NCBI GenBank assembly: GCA_030655055.1
Contig: JAURWH010000186.1
Location: forward strand, 1-34,215
DNA: 34,215 nt
Source of the DNA: a bacterium
GTDB taxonomy: Bacteria; Edwardsbacteria; AC1; EtOH8
Direction of reading: 5' to 3'
The translations under genes and the position numbers were made by a program. This document shows, one piece after another, positions 16,022-24,096 of the stretch. The notes below the pieces were generated by a model. It searched no databases and had not been told where the DNA came from. It saw only the letters and a list, made by a program, of their open reading frames with translations. The number at the start of each line of letters is the position of its first letter. Position 1 is the first letter of the stretch.

Positions 16022-17932
16022 ATGATCCTATCCCTGCTGGCAACATTTCTTTTGACCGCTGCAGCAATTGACAGCACCTCCGACAGCACCAGGGTCACCA
16101 AATTCATTCCGGACAGTACGGCTGATTCCGTTGCGTCCTTAGACAGCACCGCCGCCGTCAAGACCAAAGAGATGAAGGATTCCCTGGCGGTCTATATGCT
16201 GAAGGGAATGGTGGTCACCGCCACCCGGACCCCGCTGGCTGAACGGTCGGCCCCGGCCTCGGTGTCGGTACTGGAACCCGAACCCCTGACCCCGAATGTT
16301 GACGCCGCCAACCGCCTGTCCCAGACCGCCGGGGCATCCCTGGGCGGCAACGGGGGCCTGGGCAGCGCCCTGTCGCTTTCCATCCGGGGGGCGGCCGCCA
16401 ACCAGGTGCTTTACCTGCTGGACGGACTTCCTGTCAACTCGGCCCAGAACGGTTCTTACGATCTCAACCGGATATTGAGCCAGGCCGAAAGGATCGAGAT
16501 CGTGCGGGGGCCGGCCTCCAGCCTTTACGGGGCCAATGCCGTGGCCGGGGTGATCAACATCATCACCCGGGACTCCAAACAACTCAAACCGTATTCCAGG
16601 ATAAATTTTGAAAAAGGCGGCTACAGCTCCCAGGTCTGGGAGGCCATGGTATCAAGACCTCTGGCCCAATGGGCCTCCCTCTCCATGGGCGCCACCTGGA
16701 AGAAGACCGGCGGACAACGGGTCAATTCCGACTACGACGGCACCAATTACTTTTTGGACCTGTTCGCCCGGCCCTATGACAGGATCGAGACCAAGCTGCG
16801 TTACCAGGAATACAAGTCCCAGAACGGTGTGCCGGGTTCGCTGCTTGATCCTTCCTATACCGACCGGCAGAAGGACTGGGGAAAGGATCTAAGTTTAAAG
16901 GTCAGTTACGACCAGAACAGCTTTGTGGCCGTCTCCCGCAATTCCATCGAGAACATGTGTTATGCCGATGTTGACAGCCGCAACTACACCCGGCAGACCA
17001 ATGTGGACGGCCAATATCAGCATTCATGGATGCCCCAGGCGATCACCACGGCGGGGGCCGGTTACCAGATGGTGGAAAGCTACATCTCCAATGTGGGAAC
17101 GCCGGAACTTCATCATAAAGCTGTCTTCCTGATCCAACAGCTGGAACCATTGAAAGGCCTTTTGCTGGTGGGCAGCGTCAGGTACGACAAGGATTTCGCC
17201 TATCCGGCTCAAACCTCGCCCTCGGTTTCGCTTAACTACGGCTTTTTTGAAGGCCTGAATTTTTACGCCAGCTACGGCCGGGCCTTCCGGGCTCCGACCC
17301 TGAACGAGCTTTACTGGAAGGATGACATCTGGATGATGTACGGCAATCCGGATCTCAAGCCCGAGAGATCCAGCCAGCTTGAAGCCGGGATAAAGACGGA
17401 CATTGTGGGGGTTTCGGCTTCCCTGTCCGCCTTTCAAAGAAACACGCTTGACCTTATCATCTGGGATTATGATCCCTTGACCTGTGTGTCCAAAACCGCC
17501 AATCTGGGCAAGACCATATCCCAGGGGATCGAACTGCAGGCCGGCCGCACTCTTTTTGACCTGGTCACTTTGGACCTCAACTACACCTATTGCCTGACGG
17601 TCCAGGACACCGTGGGCAGTCCCGAACTTCCCTTTAAGCCCCAGCATATCGCCAACGGCTCCGTCTCAATCAACGACATCCAGATCGTGCCCGACCTGAA
17701 ACTGGGCTGGAAGTTCTGGTCCCAGTATTCCGACATCCAATATGACAATATGTACAACCAGACCCTGCCCCGTTATATCATTAGTAACCAGGTGCTTTCC
17801 CTGAAGATCGTAGATGCCCGGGTCTATTACAAGGTGGAGAACCTATTCAACGCTAATTATGAAACCCGCTACGGCTACCCCATGCCCCGCCGCACCCAGT
17901 CATTCGGAGTGACTTTGGAATTATGGGATTAG
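16022..17932 (+). CDS. btuB: TonB-dependent outer-membrane receptor (BtuB-like)
   Basis: The 636-aa receptor takes up cobalamin across the outer membrane. After a short signal peptide (about residues 1-15) there is an unusual Asp/Ser/Thr-rich stretch (about 16-55, several DST triplets), then a likely TonB box MVVTATRT (residues about 63-70). The plug domain runs to about 190 (LSIRGAAANQVLYLLDG, RIEIVRGPASSLYGANAVAG, VINIITR) and a 22-strand barrel follows, with the family stretches YGRAFRAPTLNELYW and GNPDLKPERSSQLE. It is last in the riboswitch-controlled operon, 30 bp after btuD. Cobalamin specificity rests on the operon rather than on sequence alone. No clear terminator follows. Confidence 0.9.
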   Translation: MILSLLATFLLTAAAIDSTSDSTRVTKFIPDSTADSVASLDSTAAVKTKEMKDSLAVYMLKGMVVTATRTPLAERSAPASVSVLEPEPLTPNVDAANRLSQTAGASLGGNGGLGSALSLSIRGAAANQVLYLLDGLPVNSAQNGSYDLNRILSQAERIEIVRGPASSLYGANAVAGVINIITRDSKQLKPYSRINFEKGGYSSQVWEAMVSRPLAQWASLSMGATWKKTGGQRVNSDYDGTNYFLDLFARPYDRIETKLRYQEYKSQNGVPGSLLDPSYTDRQKDWGKDLSLKVSYDQNSFVAVSRNSIENMCYADVDSRNYTRQTNVDGQYQHSWMPQAITTAGAGYQMVESYISNVGTPELHHKAVFLIQQLEPLKGLLLVGSVRYDKDFAYPAQTSPSVSLNYGFFEGLNFYASYGRAFRAPTLNELYWKDDIWMMYGNPDLKPERSSQLEAGIKTDIVGVSASLSAFQRNTLDLIIWDYDPLTCVSKTANLGKTISQGIELQAGRTLFDLVTLDLNYTYCLTVQDTVGSPELPFKPQHIANGSVSINDIQIVPDLKLGWKFWSQYSDIQYDNMYNQTLPRYIISNQVLSLKIVDARVYYKVENLFNANYETRYGYPMPRRTQSFGVTLELWD

Positions 17933-18032
17933 TCTTTGGATATTTTATTAGTAATCCAGGAAAATAGGAAATATTTTTCTATCCTTCATGGTTTCTTCGT
18001 AGTTGTAGTTTATCCTGGCGTTTATATTTACA

Positions 18033-18061
18033 TTGACATCCGGTGGCAGTTCAGCTAAAAT
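18033..18061 (+). promoter_or_regulatory. Sigma-70-like promoter of purN-lnt
   Basis: TTGACA (18033-18038), a 17-bp spacer, then TAAAAT (18056-18061). The expected transcription start (about 18068) coincides with the purN ATG at 18069, so the message may be leaderless. An apparent TTG start for purN at 18033 is in fact this -35 hexamer. Confidence 0.75.
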
Positions 18062-18068
18062 TAAAAAC

Positions 18069-18698
18069 ATGGATAACAAACTTAAAATAGCCTGCCTGGT
18101 CTCGGGCGGGGGCACCAACCTTCAGGCCATAATCGACAACATTGAGGCCGGAAAACTGAAGGCGGAAATTGCCGCCGTGATCTCCAATGTTCCCGGGGCG
18201 GGGGCTTTGGATAGGGCCAAAAAACACGGCCTGCCGGCTTTCGTGGTCAACCACCGGGATTTTACATCCCGCGAACAGTTCGACCGGGAGCTGGCCGCCA
18301 TCATCGACCGCCAGGGGGCAACCCTGGTCTGCCTCTGCGGGTTCATGCGGATCTTCAGCCCCTTCTTCGTGGAGCATTACCCCGGCCGGGTCATCAACAT
18401 CCACCCCGCCCTGCTGCCGGACTTCGGCGGCAAGGGATTCTACGGCCACAAGGTCCACGAGGCGGTGCTGGCTGCGGGCAGGACCGAATCCGGCTGCACC
18501 GTCCACTTCGTGGACAGGGAGGTGGACCACGGCCCCATCATCCTCCAGCGCACCGTGCCGGTCCTGGTGGACGATACACCGGAGACCCTGGCCGAACGGG
18601 TTCTGCATGAAGAACACATCGCCTATTCCCAGGCCATCGAACTCTTTGCCCGGAACCGGCTGGAACTGAAGGATAAAAAGGTTTTGATAAAACCATGA
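18069..18698 (+). CDS. purN: Phosphoribosylglycinamide formyltransferase
   Basis: Transfers a formyl group from 10-formyltetrahydrofolate to GAR in purine synthesis. From the ATG at 18069 the protein has 209 aa. It shows IACLVSGGGTNLQAII (substrate phosphate loop, residues 7-22), GFMRIFSPFF (91-100), and the catalytic triad N110 and H112 in VINIHPALLP plus D153 in REVDHGPIILQ. No Shine-Dalgarno sequence precedes the start, and the promoter lies so close that a leaderless transcript is likely. The stop overlaps the lnt start by 4 bp. Confidence 0.93.
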   Translation: MDNKLKIACLVSGGGTNLQAIIDNIEAGKLKAEIAAVISNVPGAGALDRAKKHGLPAFVVNHRDFTSREQFDRELAAIIDRQGATLVCLCGFMRIFSPFFVEHYPGRVINIHPALLPDFGGKGFYGHKVHEAVLAAGRTESGCTVHFVDREVDHGPIILQRTVPVLVDDTPETLAERVLHEEHIAYSQAIELFARNRLELKDKKVLIKP

Positions 18699-20254
18699 TC
18701 CAAAAACGATCCATGCAATTCATCTTGGCAGGTCTCACCAGCCTGCTTTTATTTTCGGCCTTCCCCCTGTTGACGCTTTGGCCCCTGGCCTTCGTCTGCC
18801 TGACCCCCCTGATGTCCGCGGTCAAAGAACTTCCGGCCAGAAAGACCTTCCTGCTCTCCTGGCTTTCGGGGACGATCTTTTACATCGGCTTGCTGCACTG
18901 GATAGTCTTCAACCCCGCGGTGGAGGGCTGGGTAAAACCCCTGCTCTATCTGGGAGTGGTGCTGATCGGCTTCTATCTCTCGCTCTATTTTGCCCTGAGC
19001 TTTGCCCTGGCTAAATGGCTGGCCGTCAGGACCAGGATCCCTTTCTGGGCCTGGCTGGCATTATGCCTTCCAACGTTTGATCTTCTGCGCAGCCAGGGGC
19101 TTTTGGGATTTCCCTGGGGCAGCCTGGGATACGCGCTGGTCCCCTGGACCAACGGGATCCAGATGGCTGCGCTGACCGGAGTTTACGGCCTGACCTTCTG
19201 GGCGGTGCTGGTAAACGGCCTGCTGTTTGGTCTGGGATCAAGGATATGGAGCCAGCGGACCGGTTTGTCAGAAACATTCAGAAAGCCCAAAACAATTGCA
19301 ATGGCCCTGGGTTTGGTTTTGCTGCTTGTTCTGCCCCCCTGGCTGGGAAGCCTGGCCGTCCGCTCGGTGGAGAAACTGTCTTCAAGCTCGCCCCGGTTGA
19401 ATACCGCCTTGATCCAGGGCAACATCCAGCAGGGCATGCGCTGGGACCGGGAATTCCAGCGTTTCAACTTTGAGGAATACAAAAGGCTGACCCTGGACGC
19501 CTCCGCCCAAAAGGTTGGCCTGGTGGTCTGGCCGGAAACGGCCCTGCCGTTTTACCTGAGATTTCAGCCCCAGTACGGCAACCAGATGCGGCAGCTGGCG
19601 GACCGGACAAATTCCCTGATCCTGACCGGAGTCCCGGACATGGCCGCGGATGACAATCAAAACCAATTGTACTTCAACGCCGCCTTCCTCTTTGCCCCCG
19701 GCCGGGGGCTTTTGGGCAGTTACGCCAAGAGCCGGCTGGTGCCCTTCGGCGAAAGGTTCCCCTTGAAGGACAGGATACCGTTTTTAAAGAATGTCAATTT
19801 CGGCGAGGGGGAGTGGACCGCTGGCTCCGACACCATTGTATTTGAAACGCCTGAGGCAGCCCTGTCCTGCCTGATATGCTTCGAGTCCATCTTCCCGGAA
19901 ATATCCCGGCATCAGGTTAACAAAGGCTCAAAACTTCTGGTCAACATCACCAACGACGGCTGGTTCGGGCGCTCCGGGGCCGCCATGCAGCACGCCCAGA
20001 TGGCCGTCCTGCGGGCGGTGGAGAACCGCCGGGCCGTGGCCCGCTGCGCCAATTCCGGCATCTCCATGTTCATCCTGCCCACGGGCAAGGTTCTGCAGCC
20101 CACCCCGCTGTATCAGCAGACGGTGACGGTGGAGTCCCTGCCGTTGCTTTCCGTCAGGACCTTTTACAGCCGTTTCGGGGACGTGTTCCAGTATGGCCTG
20201 ATACTGCTGATCGCCATTGGGGTTTTAGTCCCCTTGGCCAGAAAACGGTCATAA
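18695..20254 (+). CDS. lnt: Apolipoprotein N-acyltransferase
   Basis: Inner-membrane enzyme that adds the third acyl chain to lipoproteins in two-membrane bacteria. The 519-aa protein has several N-terminal membrane segments (residues about 8-220, including LLGFPWGSLGYALVPW), a periplasmic nitrilase-like domain (about 235-480) and a last membrane helix (about 497-513). The catalytic triad is visible: E281 in VVWPETALPF, K345 in YAKSRLVPFGE and C395 in SCLICFESIFPE. ITNDGWFG and AVENRRAVARCANSGIS also match the family. It overlaps purN by 4 bp and ends in a strong terminator. The lipoprotein BtuF in this window is one plausible substrate. Confidence 0.94.
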   Translation: MIQKRSMQFILAGLTSLLLFSAFPLLTLWPLAFVCLTPLMSAVKELPARKTFLLSWLSGTIFYIGLLHWIVFNPAVEGWVKPLLYLGVVLIGFYLSLYFALSFALAKWLAVRTRIPFWAWLALCLPTFDLLRSQGLLGFPWGSLGYALVPWTNGIQMAALTGVYGLTFWAVLVNGLLFGLGSRIWSQRTGLSETFRKPKTIAMALGLVLLLVLPPWLGSLAVRSVEKLSSSSPRLNTALIQGNIQQGMRWDREFQRFNFEEYKRLTLDASAQKVGLVVWPETALPFYLRFQPQYGNQMRQLADRTNSLILTGVPDMAADDNQNQLYFNAAFLFAPGRGLLGSYAKSRLVPFGERFPLKDRIPFLKNVNFGEGEWTAGSDTIVFETPEAALSCLICFESIFPEISRHQVNKGSKLLVNITNDGWFGRSGAAMQHAQMAVLRAVENRRAVARCANSGISMFILPTGKVLQPTPLYQQTVTVESLPLLSVRTFYSRFGDVFQYGLILLIAIGVLVPLARKRS

Positions 20255-20275
20255 TATTTCCAGACACAAGATACT

Positions 20276-20308
20276 AAAGACGCCGGCAAGTTTGCCGGCG
20301 TCTTTTTT
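20276..20308 (+). terminator. Intrinsic terminator of the purN-lnt unit
   Basis: A perfect inverted repeat (20276-20289 against 20292-20305, with a CGCCGGC core) runs into TTTTTTT. It lies about 20 bp after the lnt stop codon. Confidence 0.92.
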
Positions 20309-20377
20309 TATGCTTTCAGGGAATAAACCCCCGCTTTCTCCCGTATATTCTACAGAACTAAAAAAGGAGCAAACACC

Positions 20378-21214
20378 ATGAAGAACATATTCTGGCTGTT
20401 ACCGCTGGCTGGAGCCCTGCTGGGGTTCGCCGCAAGCTACCTGGCCCTTTACCTGAAGCTTAAACTGGCCCCCGTTCCCGGCTACACCAGGGCCACCTAC
20501 CGGGCCATCGAAACCTTTGACCTGAAGTCGGCCCTTTTCAGCACCGCGCTTCTGATGGTTCTAGCCATGGGGGCGGCCGGTGGTTATCCGGTAATCCGGG
20601 ACCTCCTGCAACCGGAACCGGCGGGGCCGGACGGCGGGAACCGGGTCATCATCCCGATGCCCATGGACTCCCTGATCCGGATGATCCCCCAACCCAAGTC
20701 GGTTGATCCCAACCAGAATGCGGAACCGCAGGATATTGGTCTGATCAAGCGCCCGGCCTTCGGCAGCAAAATAGTTTTGGTGGATGACAACGCTTCCGAC
20801 ACCACCGAATTTGACGACCGGACCAACAATGACATAGTGAACTCCTTTTCCAACCGTAACAGCCCGGCCAACGACAGCCTGATTCGGAACGCGGTTGTGG
20901 ACAACAACGCCGATCTTCCCAAGCCCGGAGATTATGTGGCCTATAGCACCTCACCCGCTCCACTTAATGTGCTCCGGCCGGTCTACCCCTCCATCTGCCG
21001 GACCATGGGGGCCGAAGGCAAAGTCACCCTTTATGTGCTGGTGGACAAGGGTGGCCAGGTGGCCAAGGTCAGGGTGCTTAAAAGCTCGGGCAACGAAGCT
21101 CTGGACGAGGCGGCCATGGAGGCATTAAGAGCCTCCACCTTCTCCCCGGCCCTGCAGGGCGATAAGCCGGTGGCGGTCTGGCTGAGCTACCCGGTGGTGT
21201 TCAGTTTGGAGTAA
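20378..21214 (+). CDS. TonB-family energy transducer with two predicted membrane helices
   Basis: The 278-aa protein ends in a TonB C-terminal domain (about residues 190-278: VLRPVYPSICRTMGAEGKVT, VDKGGQVAKVRVLKSSGNEA, LDEAAMEALRASTFSPALQ). The N terminus has two hydrophobic segments (about 4-26 and 52-68), whereas ordinary TonB has one. The linker (about 80-185) is rich in Asp and Asn and lacks the usual Pro/Glu/Lys repeats. AAGGAG precedes the ATG. No exbB or exbD gene is in the window. It could energise the BtuB-like receptor nearby, but that is inference. Terminators flank it on both sides, so it is probably monocistronic. Confidence 0.85.
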   Translation: MKNIFWLLPLAGALLGFAASYLALYLKLKLAPVPGYTRATYRAIETFDLKSALFSTALLMVLAMGAAGGYPVIRDLLQPEPAGPDGGNRVIIPMPMDSLIRMIPQPKSVDPNQNAEPQDIGLIKRPAFGSKIVLVDDNASDTTEFDDRTNNDIVNSFSNRNSPANDSLIRNAVVDNNADLPKPGDYVAYSTSPAPLNVLRPVYPSICRTMGAEGKVTLYVLVDKGGQVAKVRVLKSSGNEALDEAAMEALRASTFSPALQGDKPVAVWLSYPVVFSLE

Positions 21215-21238
21215 GTGACCTTGACCTTAGATACAAAT

Positions 21239-21269
21239 AAAAACGGGACGCTTTTAGCGTCCCGTTTTT
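21239..21269. terminator. Bidirectional intrinsic terminator
   Basis: A 14-bp perfect stem (21239-21252 against 21256-21269, TTT loop) has a run of T residues on both strands. It lies between the convergent TonB-family gene (plus) and addB (minus) and can serve both. Confidence 0.92.
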
Positions 21270-21273
21270 ATTA

Positions 21274-24096
21274 TTAGGCAGTCACCCACTGCCTCCCGCA
21301 CATCACCTTGAAGTCGCAGTGCCGGCACTGGTTCTGGGTGTCATCGGTCCCCTCAAAGGGCAGGGCGGGGTCCCGGATCTCGCCCACCAGCCTGGCGATG
21401 GCCTCCAAGCAGTCCCGGTAGTTCCTGTCCCTGGTTTCCAAATCCTTGAACAGGGGCCGGGACTGGATGGCCTTCCCCCCCAGCATCAGCAGTTCGCTGT
21501 CCACCATATTGGGATCAGTTTCTGGATTGAAGGCGCAGTACAGCATGATGTAGAACGGAAGCTGCACCGAGCTTAAGCTCTTGGCCCAGTCCTGACGCCG
21601 TTTTAGGTCGAACTTTTTGAAGGAGGGGATTTTGGCCGAGCCGCCGGTCTTGTAATCCACGATCACCACCCGCCCTCCCCTCCTGTCTATCCGGTCCAGG
21701 GAGCCGTTGACCGGCACCGCCTTCAGTCCGGGCAGGACGTCCACCGCCCCCTTCAGCCTTTTTTCGCAGGCCAAAATCTCCGGGGCCGGCTTCATCCGCC
21801 GGTGATACTGCAGCAGCTGGGCCATCCTGGTCCTGATCTGGGAGGCCACCAGGTACATGCCACCGTCCAGGGACTGGCCCTGCAGTTCCCCAATGACCTG
21901 GTCCACCAAGGCATCCATACGGGCAAAATCCTGCGGCTGGGGAATGAAAGGCCGGCCCTTGAAATCCTCGAAGAATAATTTCAGGATCCGGTGGACGGTG
22001 GTGCCGGTCTGGCGGGCCTCGATGTCACCGCCCACCTGGTCCGGCTCCCGCAGCATCAGCAGGTAGTGCTGGTAGAACCTCAGGCCGCAGCCCAGATAAC
22101 TGTCCAGCATTGAGGCCGAGAACGACAGCCGGGACACGGCCTCCATCATGGCCGGGGTCTTACTGACAGGGGGCGGATCCTGCTGGGTGAAGGACTCGGC
22201 GAACTTCAACAGCCGGTCCCCTCCGGCCGAGATGCTTTTTTCGGCCTGCTGCTTTTCCCAGACCAGCTGTTCCAGAAACCGGCTGCGCTGGGCCCCGCCG
22301 CCGTGGCTGTAAAACAGGCTGACCTCGCGGGCCCCATAAATCAGGTTCTCGAAATGATAGCGGGCGATCAGCTCCCTTTGCAGGGATCCTGAAAGCCCCA
22401 GCTGGGCCCGCAGGGCCTGGGGCAGGATGGCATCAGGCTTCCTGCCCTCCGGCAAAATGCCGTCGTTGGCGTCCAGGACCATCACCCGGTCAAAGGCCAG
22501 GTCCCTGGTCTCCAGAAAGCCCAGCACCTGCAGGCCGTTTAGGGGGGTGCCGGGGAACGGCACCCGGGACTGCCGGACAAAACCATCCAGCAGCCCGAAA
22601 TATATTTTGGTCTCGGAAAATGACTGACCGGCCAAAAGCGAGTTCTGCAGTTGCTCCAGGCATCCGGTCATGGACATGAAATATTTGGCGGCATAAGGGT
22701 GCCTTCCGGCCGGGCTGTTTTCGGCCACTTGGGAAACTATGCCCAGGAGGATTGAGGCAAAGGATGACACTTCCCCCGGCTGCTCCAGCGGCAGAAGCAG
22801 CAGCCGGTGCAGGAAGGCCAGATGGGCGTAAAGCTCCTCCAGGTTCCAGCCCCGGTCTTCCAGCCCCTGCAGTTTTTTCTCCAGCTTGGCTTTGATCTCG
22901 GGATCGTTTTCGATTTCCTCCAGGGATATCAGCCTCCGGCCCCTTTCGTTCAAGACCTGTTCCAGGGCATGCAGCAGTATCCGGGCGGGAAAGCTGGCCT
23001 TCCCCATGGCCAGGTTCTTGACGTAGGGGTGCAGCATCAGCCGCAGATAGTCCGGCAGAAAATAACCGTTCTGGTCCCGGCTCTCCTGGACTCTGGCTAA
23101 AATCTGCATCAGGCCGTACAGCGGGGTGCGCTCCAGCGGGTAGCCCAGGGAGATGTTCCAGGGGGAGGAAAGCCCCGACAGGGTGTGGTGGATCAGGGGG
23201 AAGACGGTGTCGGGCCGGGGCAGCACCAGCACCGTGCCGTCCAGATTTTCACCGGCGGCATCCAGCAGGGGTTTAAGGCCCATCACCTGGCCGTGGCTGT
23301 CGGTGGCCCGGTAAAAACTTACCCTGGGGGGAGCCTGTTTTTGGCCGGTCTTTTCCGGAGAGATTGCAAGCTGCGAAATTATCCGTTCGATGCCCGGGCC
23401 GTCCCGCAGCACCAGGGTCACATTGTCCCGCGGGGTCAGATCCTTGAACATCTCCAGTTCGCATCCGGTCAGGGCGTGGAAGCCTGCCAGGATAATGGTT
23501 TCAAAGGACGAGAGATCCAGCCTCTTGATGTTTGAGGCGGCATAAAAGTAGCTGTTGGCCCGGGTGGTAAGATTTTGCGATTCCAGCTCCCGGTAAAATC
23601 CTTCATACCATTCCGCCAGGTGCGGCAGCATCTCCTGAAAGCGGGCCGGCCAGGACTCCCCGGCCAGGGCCTGGACCCCCTTGAGCTTTGCCGGGGTGAT
23701 CCCCTCAATCCGCAGCTCCTCAAAATCGGCCTGCAGCTTGAAGCCCCAGGCCATGAATTCCTCGAAGGACAGCGGGCCGCCCTGCTCCCCCGGCAGTCTC
23801 TGGTCCTGGTGCAGCTTGAACAACAGCGCCACCCCGTCGGCGGCCAAAAGCGGGCCGGAAGACTGTCCCAGTTCCAGGGCCGCCCAGTCCACCCAGTCGT
23901 CGAAGGAGAAGAGGCGGGGGGCCAGGAAGGGTTTTTTGCGTTCCTGTCTAAAGAGGGCCCGCAGCAGAAAATGGGAGGGCCGGCGGCCGGGAAAGACCAC
24001 CATGGTTTTGGAGAGGTCCGCCTGATCTTCGGGGATCATCCGGCAGACATGGGTTATCAGGTCGGCCCCCTTGGGTAATAAATAAGATCTGCTCAT
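21274..24096 (-). CDS. addB: AddB-like subunit of the AddAB helicase-nuclease
   Basis: Partner of AddA in processing double-strand breaks for recombination. The 940-aa protein has a degenerate superfamily I helicase-like N-terminal part (TMVVFPGRRPSHFLLRALF, LFSFDDWVDW) and a C-terminal PD-(D/E)XK nuclease (about 655-940): SASMLDSYLGCGLRFYQHYL, GTTVHRILKLFFEDF, SLDRID with D801, and IVDYKTG with D814 and K816. The four cysteines of the AddB iron-sulfur cluster are present: C670, then C924, C927 and C933 (C-x2-C-x5-C). No intact Walker A is seen, as expected for AddB. It overlaps addA by 4 bp and ends 5 bp from the bidirectional terminator. Confidence 0.88.
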   Translation of the reverse strand: MSRSYLLPKGADLITHVCRMIPEDQADLSKTMVVFPGRRPSHFLLRALFRQERKKPFLAPRLFSFDDWVDWAALELGQSSGPLLAADGVALLFKLHQDQRLPGEQGGPLSFEEFMAWGFKLQADFEELRIEGITPAKLKGVQALAGESWPARFQEMLPHLAEWYEGFYRELESQNLTTRANSYFYAASNIKRLDLSSFETIILAGFHALTGCELEMFKDLTPRDNVTLVLRDGPGIERIISQLAISPEKTGQKQAPPRVSFYRATDSHGQVMGLKPLLDAAGENLDGTVLVLPRPDTVFPLIHHTLSGLSSPWNISLGYPLERTPLYGLMQILARVQESRDQNGYFLPDYLRLMLHPYVKNLAMGKASFPARILLHALEQVLNERGRRLISLEEIENDPEIKAKLEKKLQGLEDRGWNLEELYAHLAFLHRLLLLPLEQPGEVSSFASILLGIVSQVAENSPAGRHPYAAKYFMSMTGCLEQLQNSLLAGQSFSETKIYFGLLDGFVRQSRVPFPGTPLNGLQVLGFLETRDLAFDRVMVLDANDGILPEGRKPDAILPQALRAQLGLSGSLQRELIARYHFENLIYGAREVSLFYSHGGGAQRSRFLEQLVWEKQQAEKSISAGGDRLLKFAESFTQQDPPPVSKTPAMMEAVSRLSFSASMLDSYLGCGLRFYQHYLLMLREPDQVGGDIEARQTGTTVHRILKLFFEDFKGRPFIPQPQDFARMDALVDQVIGELQGQSLDGGMYLVASQIRTRMAQLLQYHRRMKPAPEILACEKRLKGAVDVLPGLKAVPVNGSLDRIDRRGGRVVIVDYKTGGSAKIPSFKKFDLKRRQDWAKSLSSVQLPFYIMLYCAFNPETDPNMVDSELLMLGGKAIQSRPLFKDLETRDRNYRDCLEAIARLVGEIRDPALPFEGTDDTQNQCRHCDFKVMCGRQWVTA

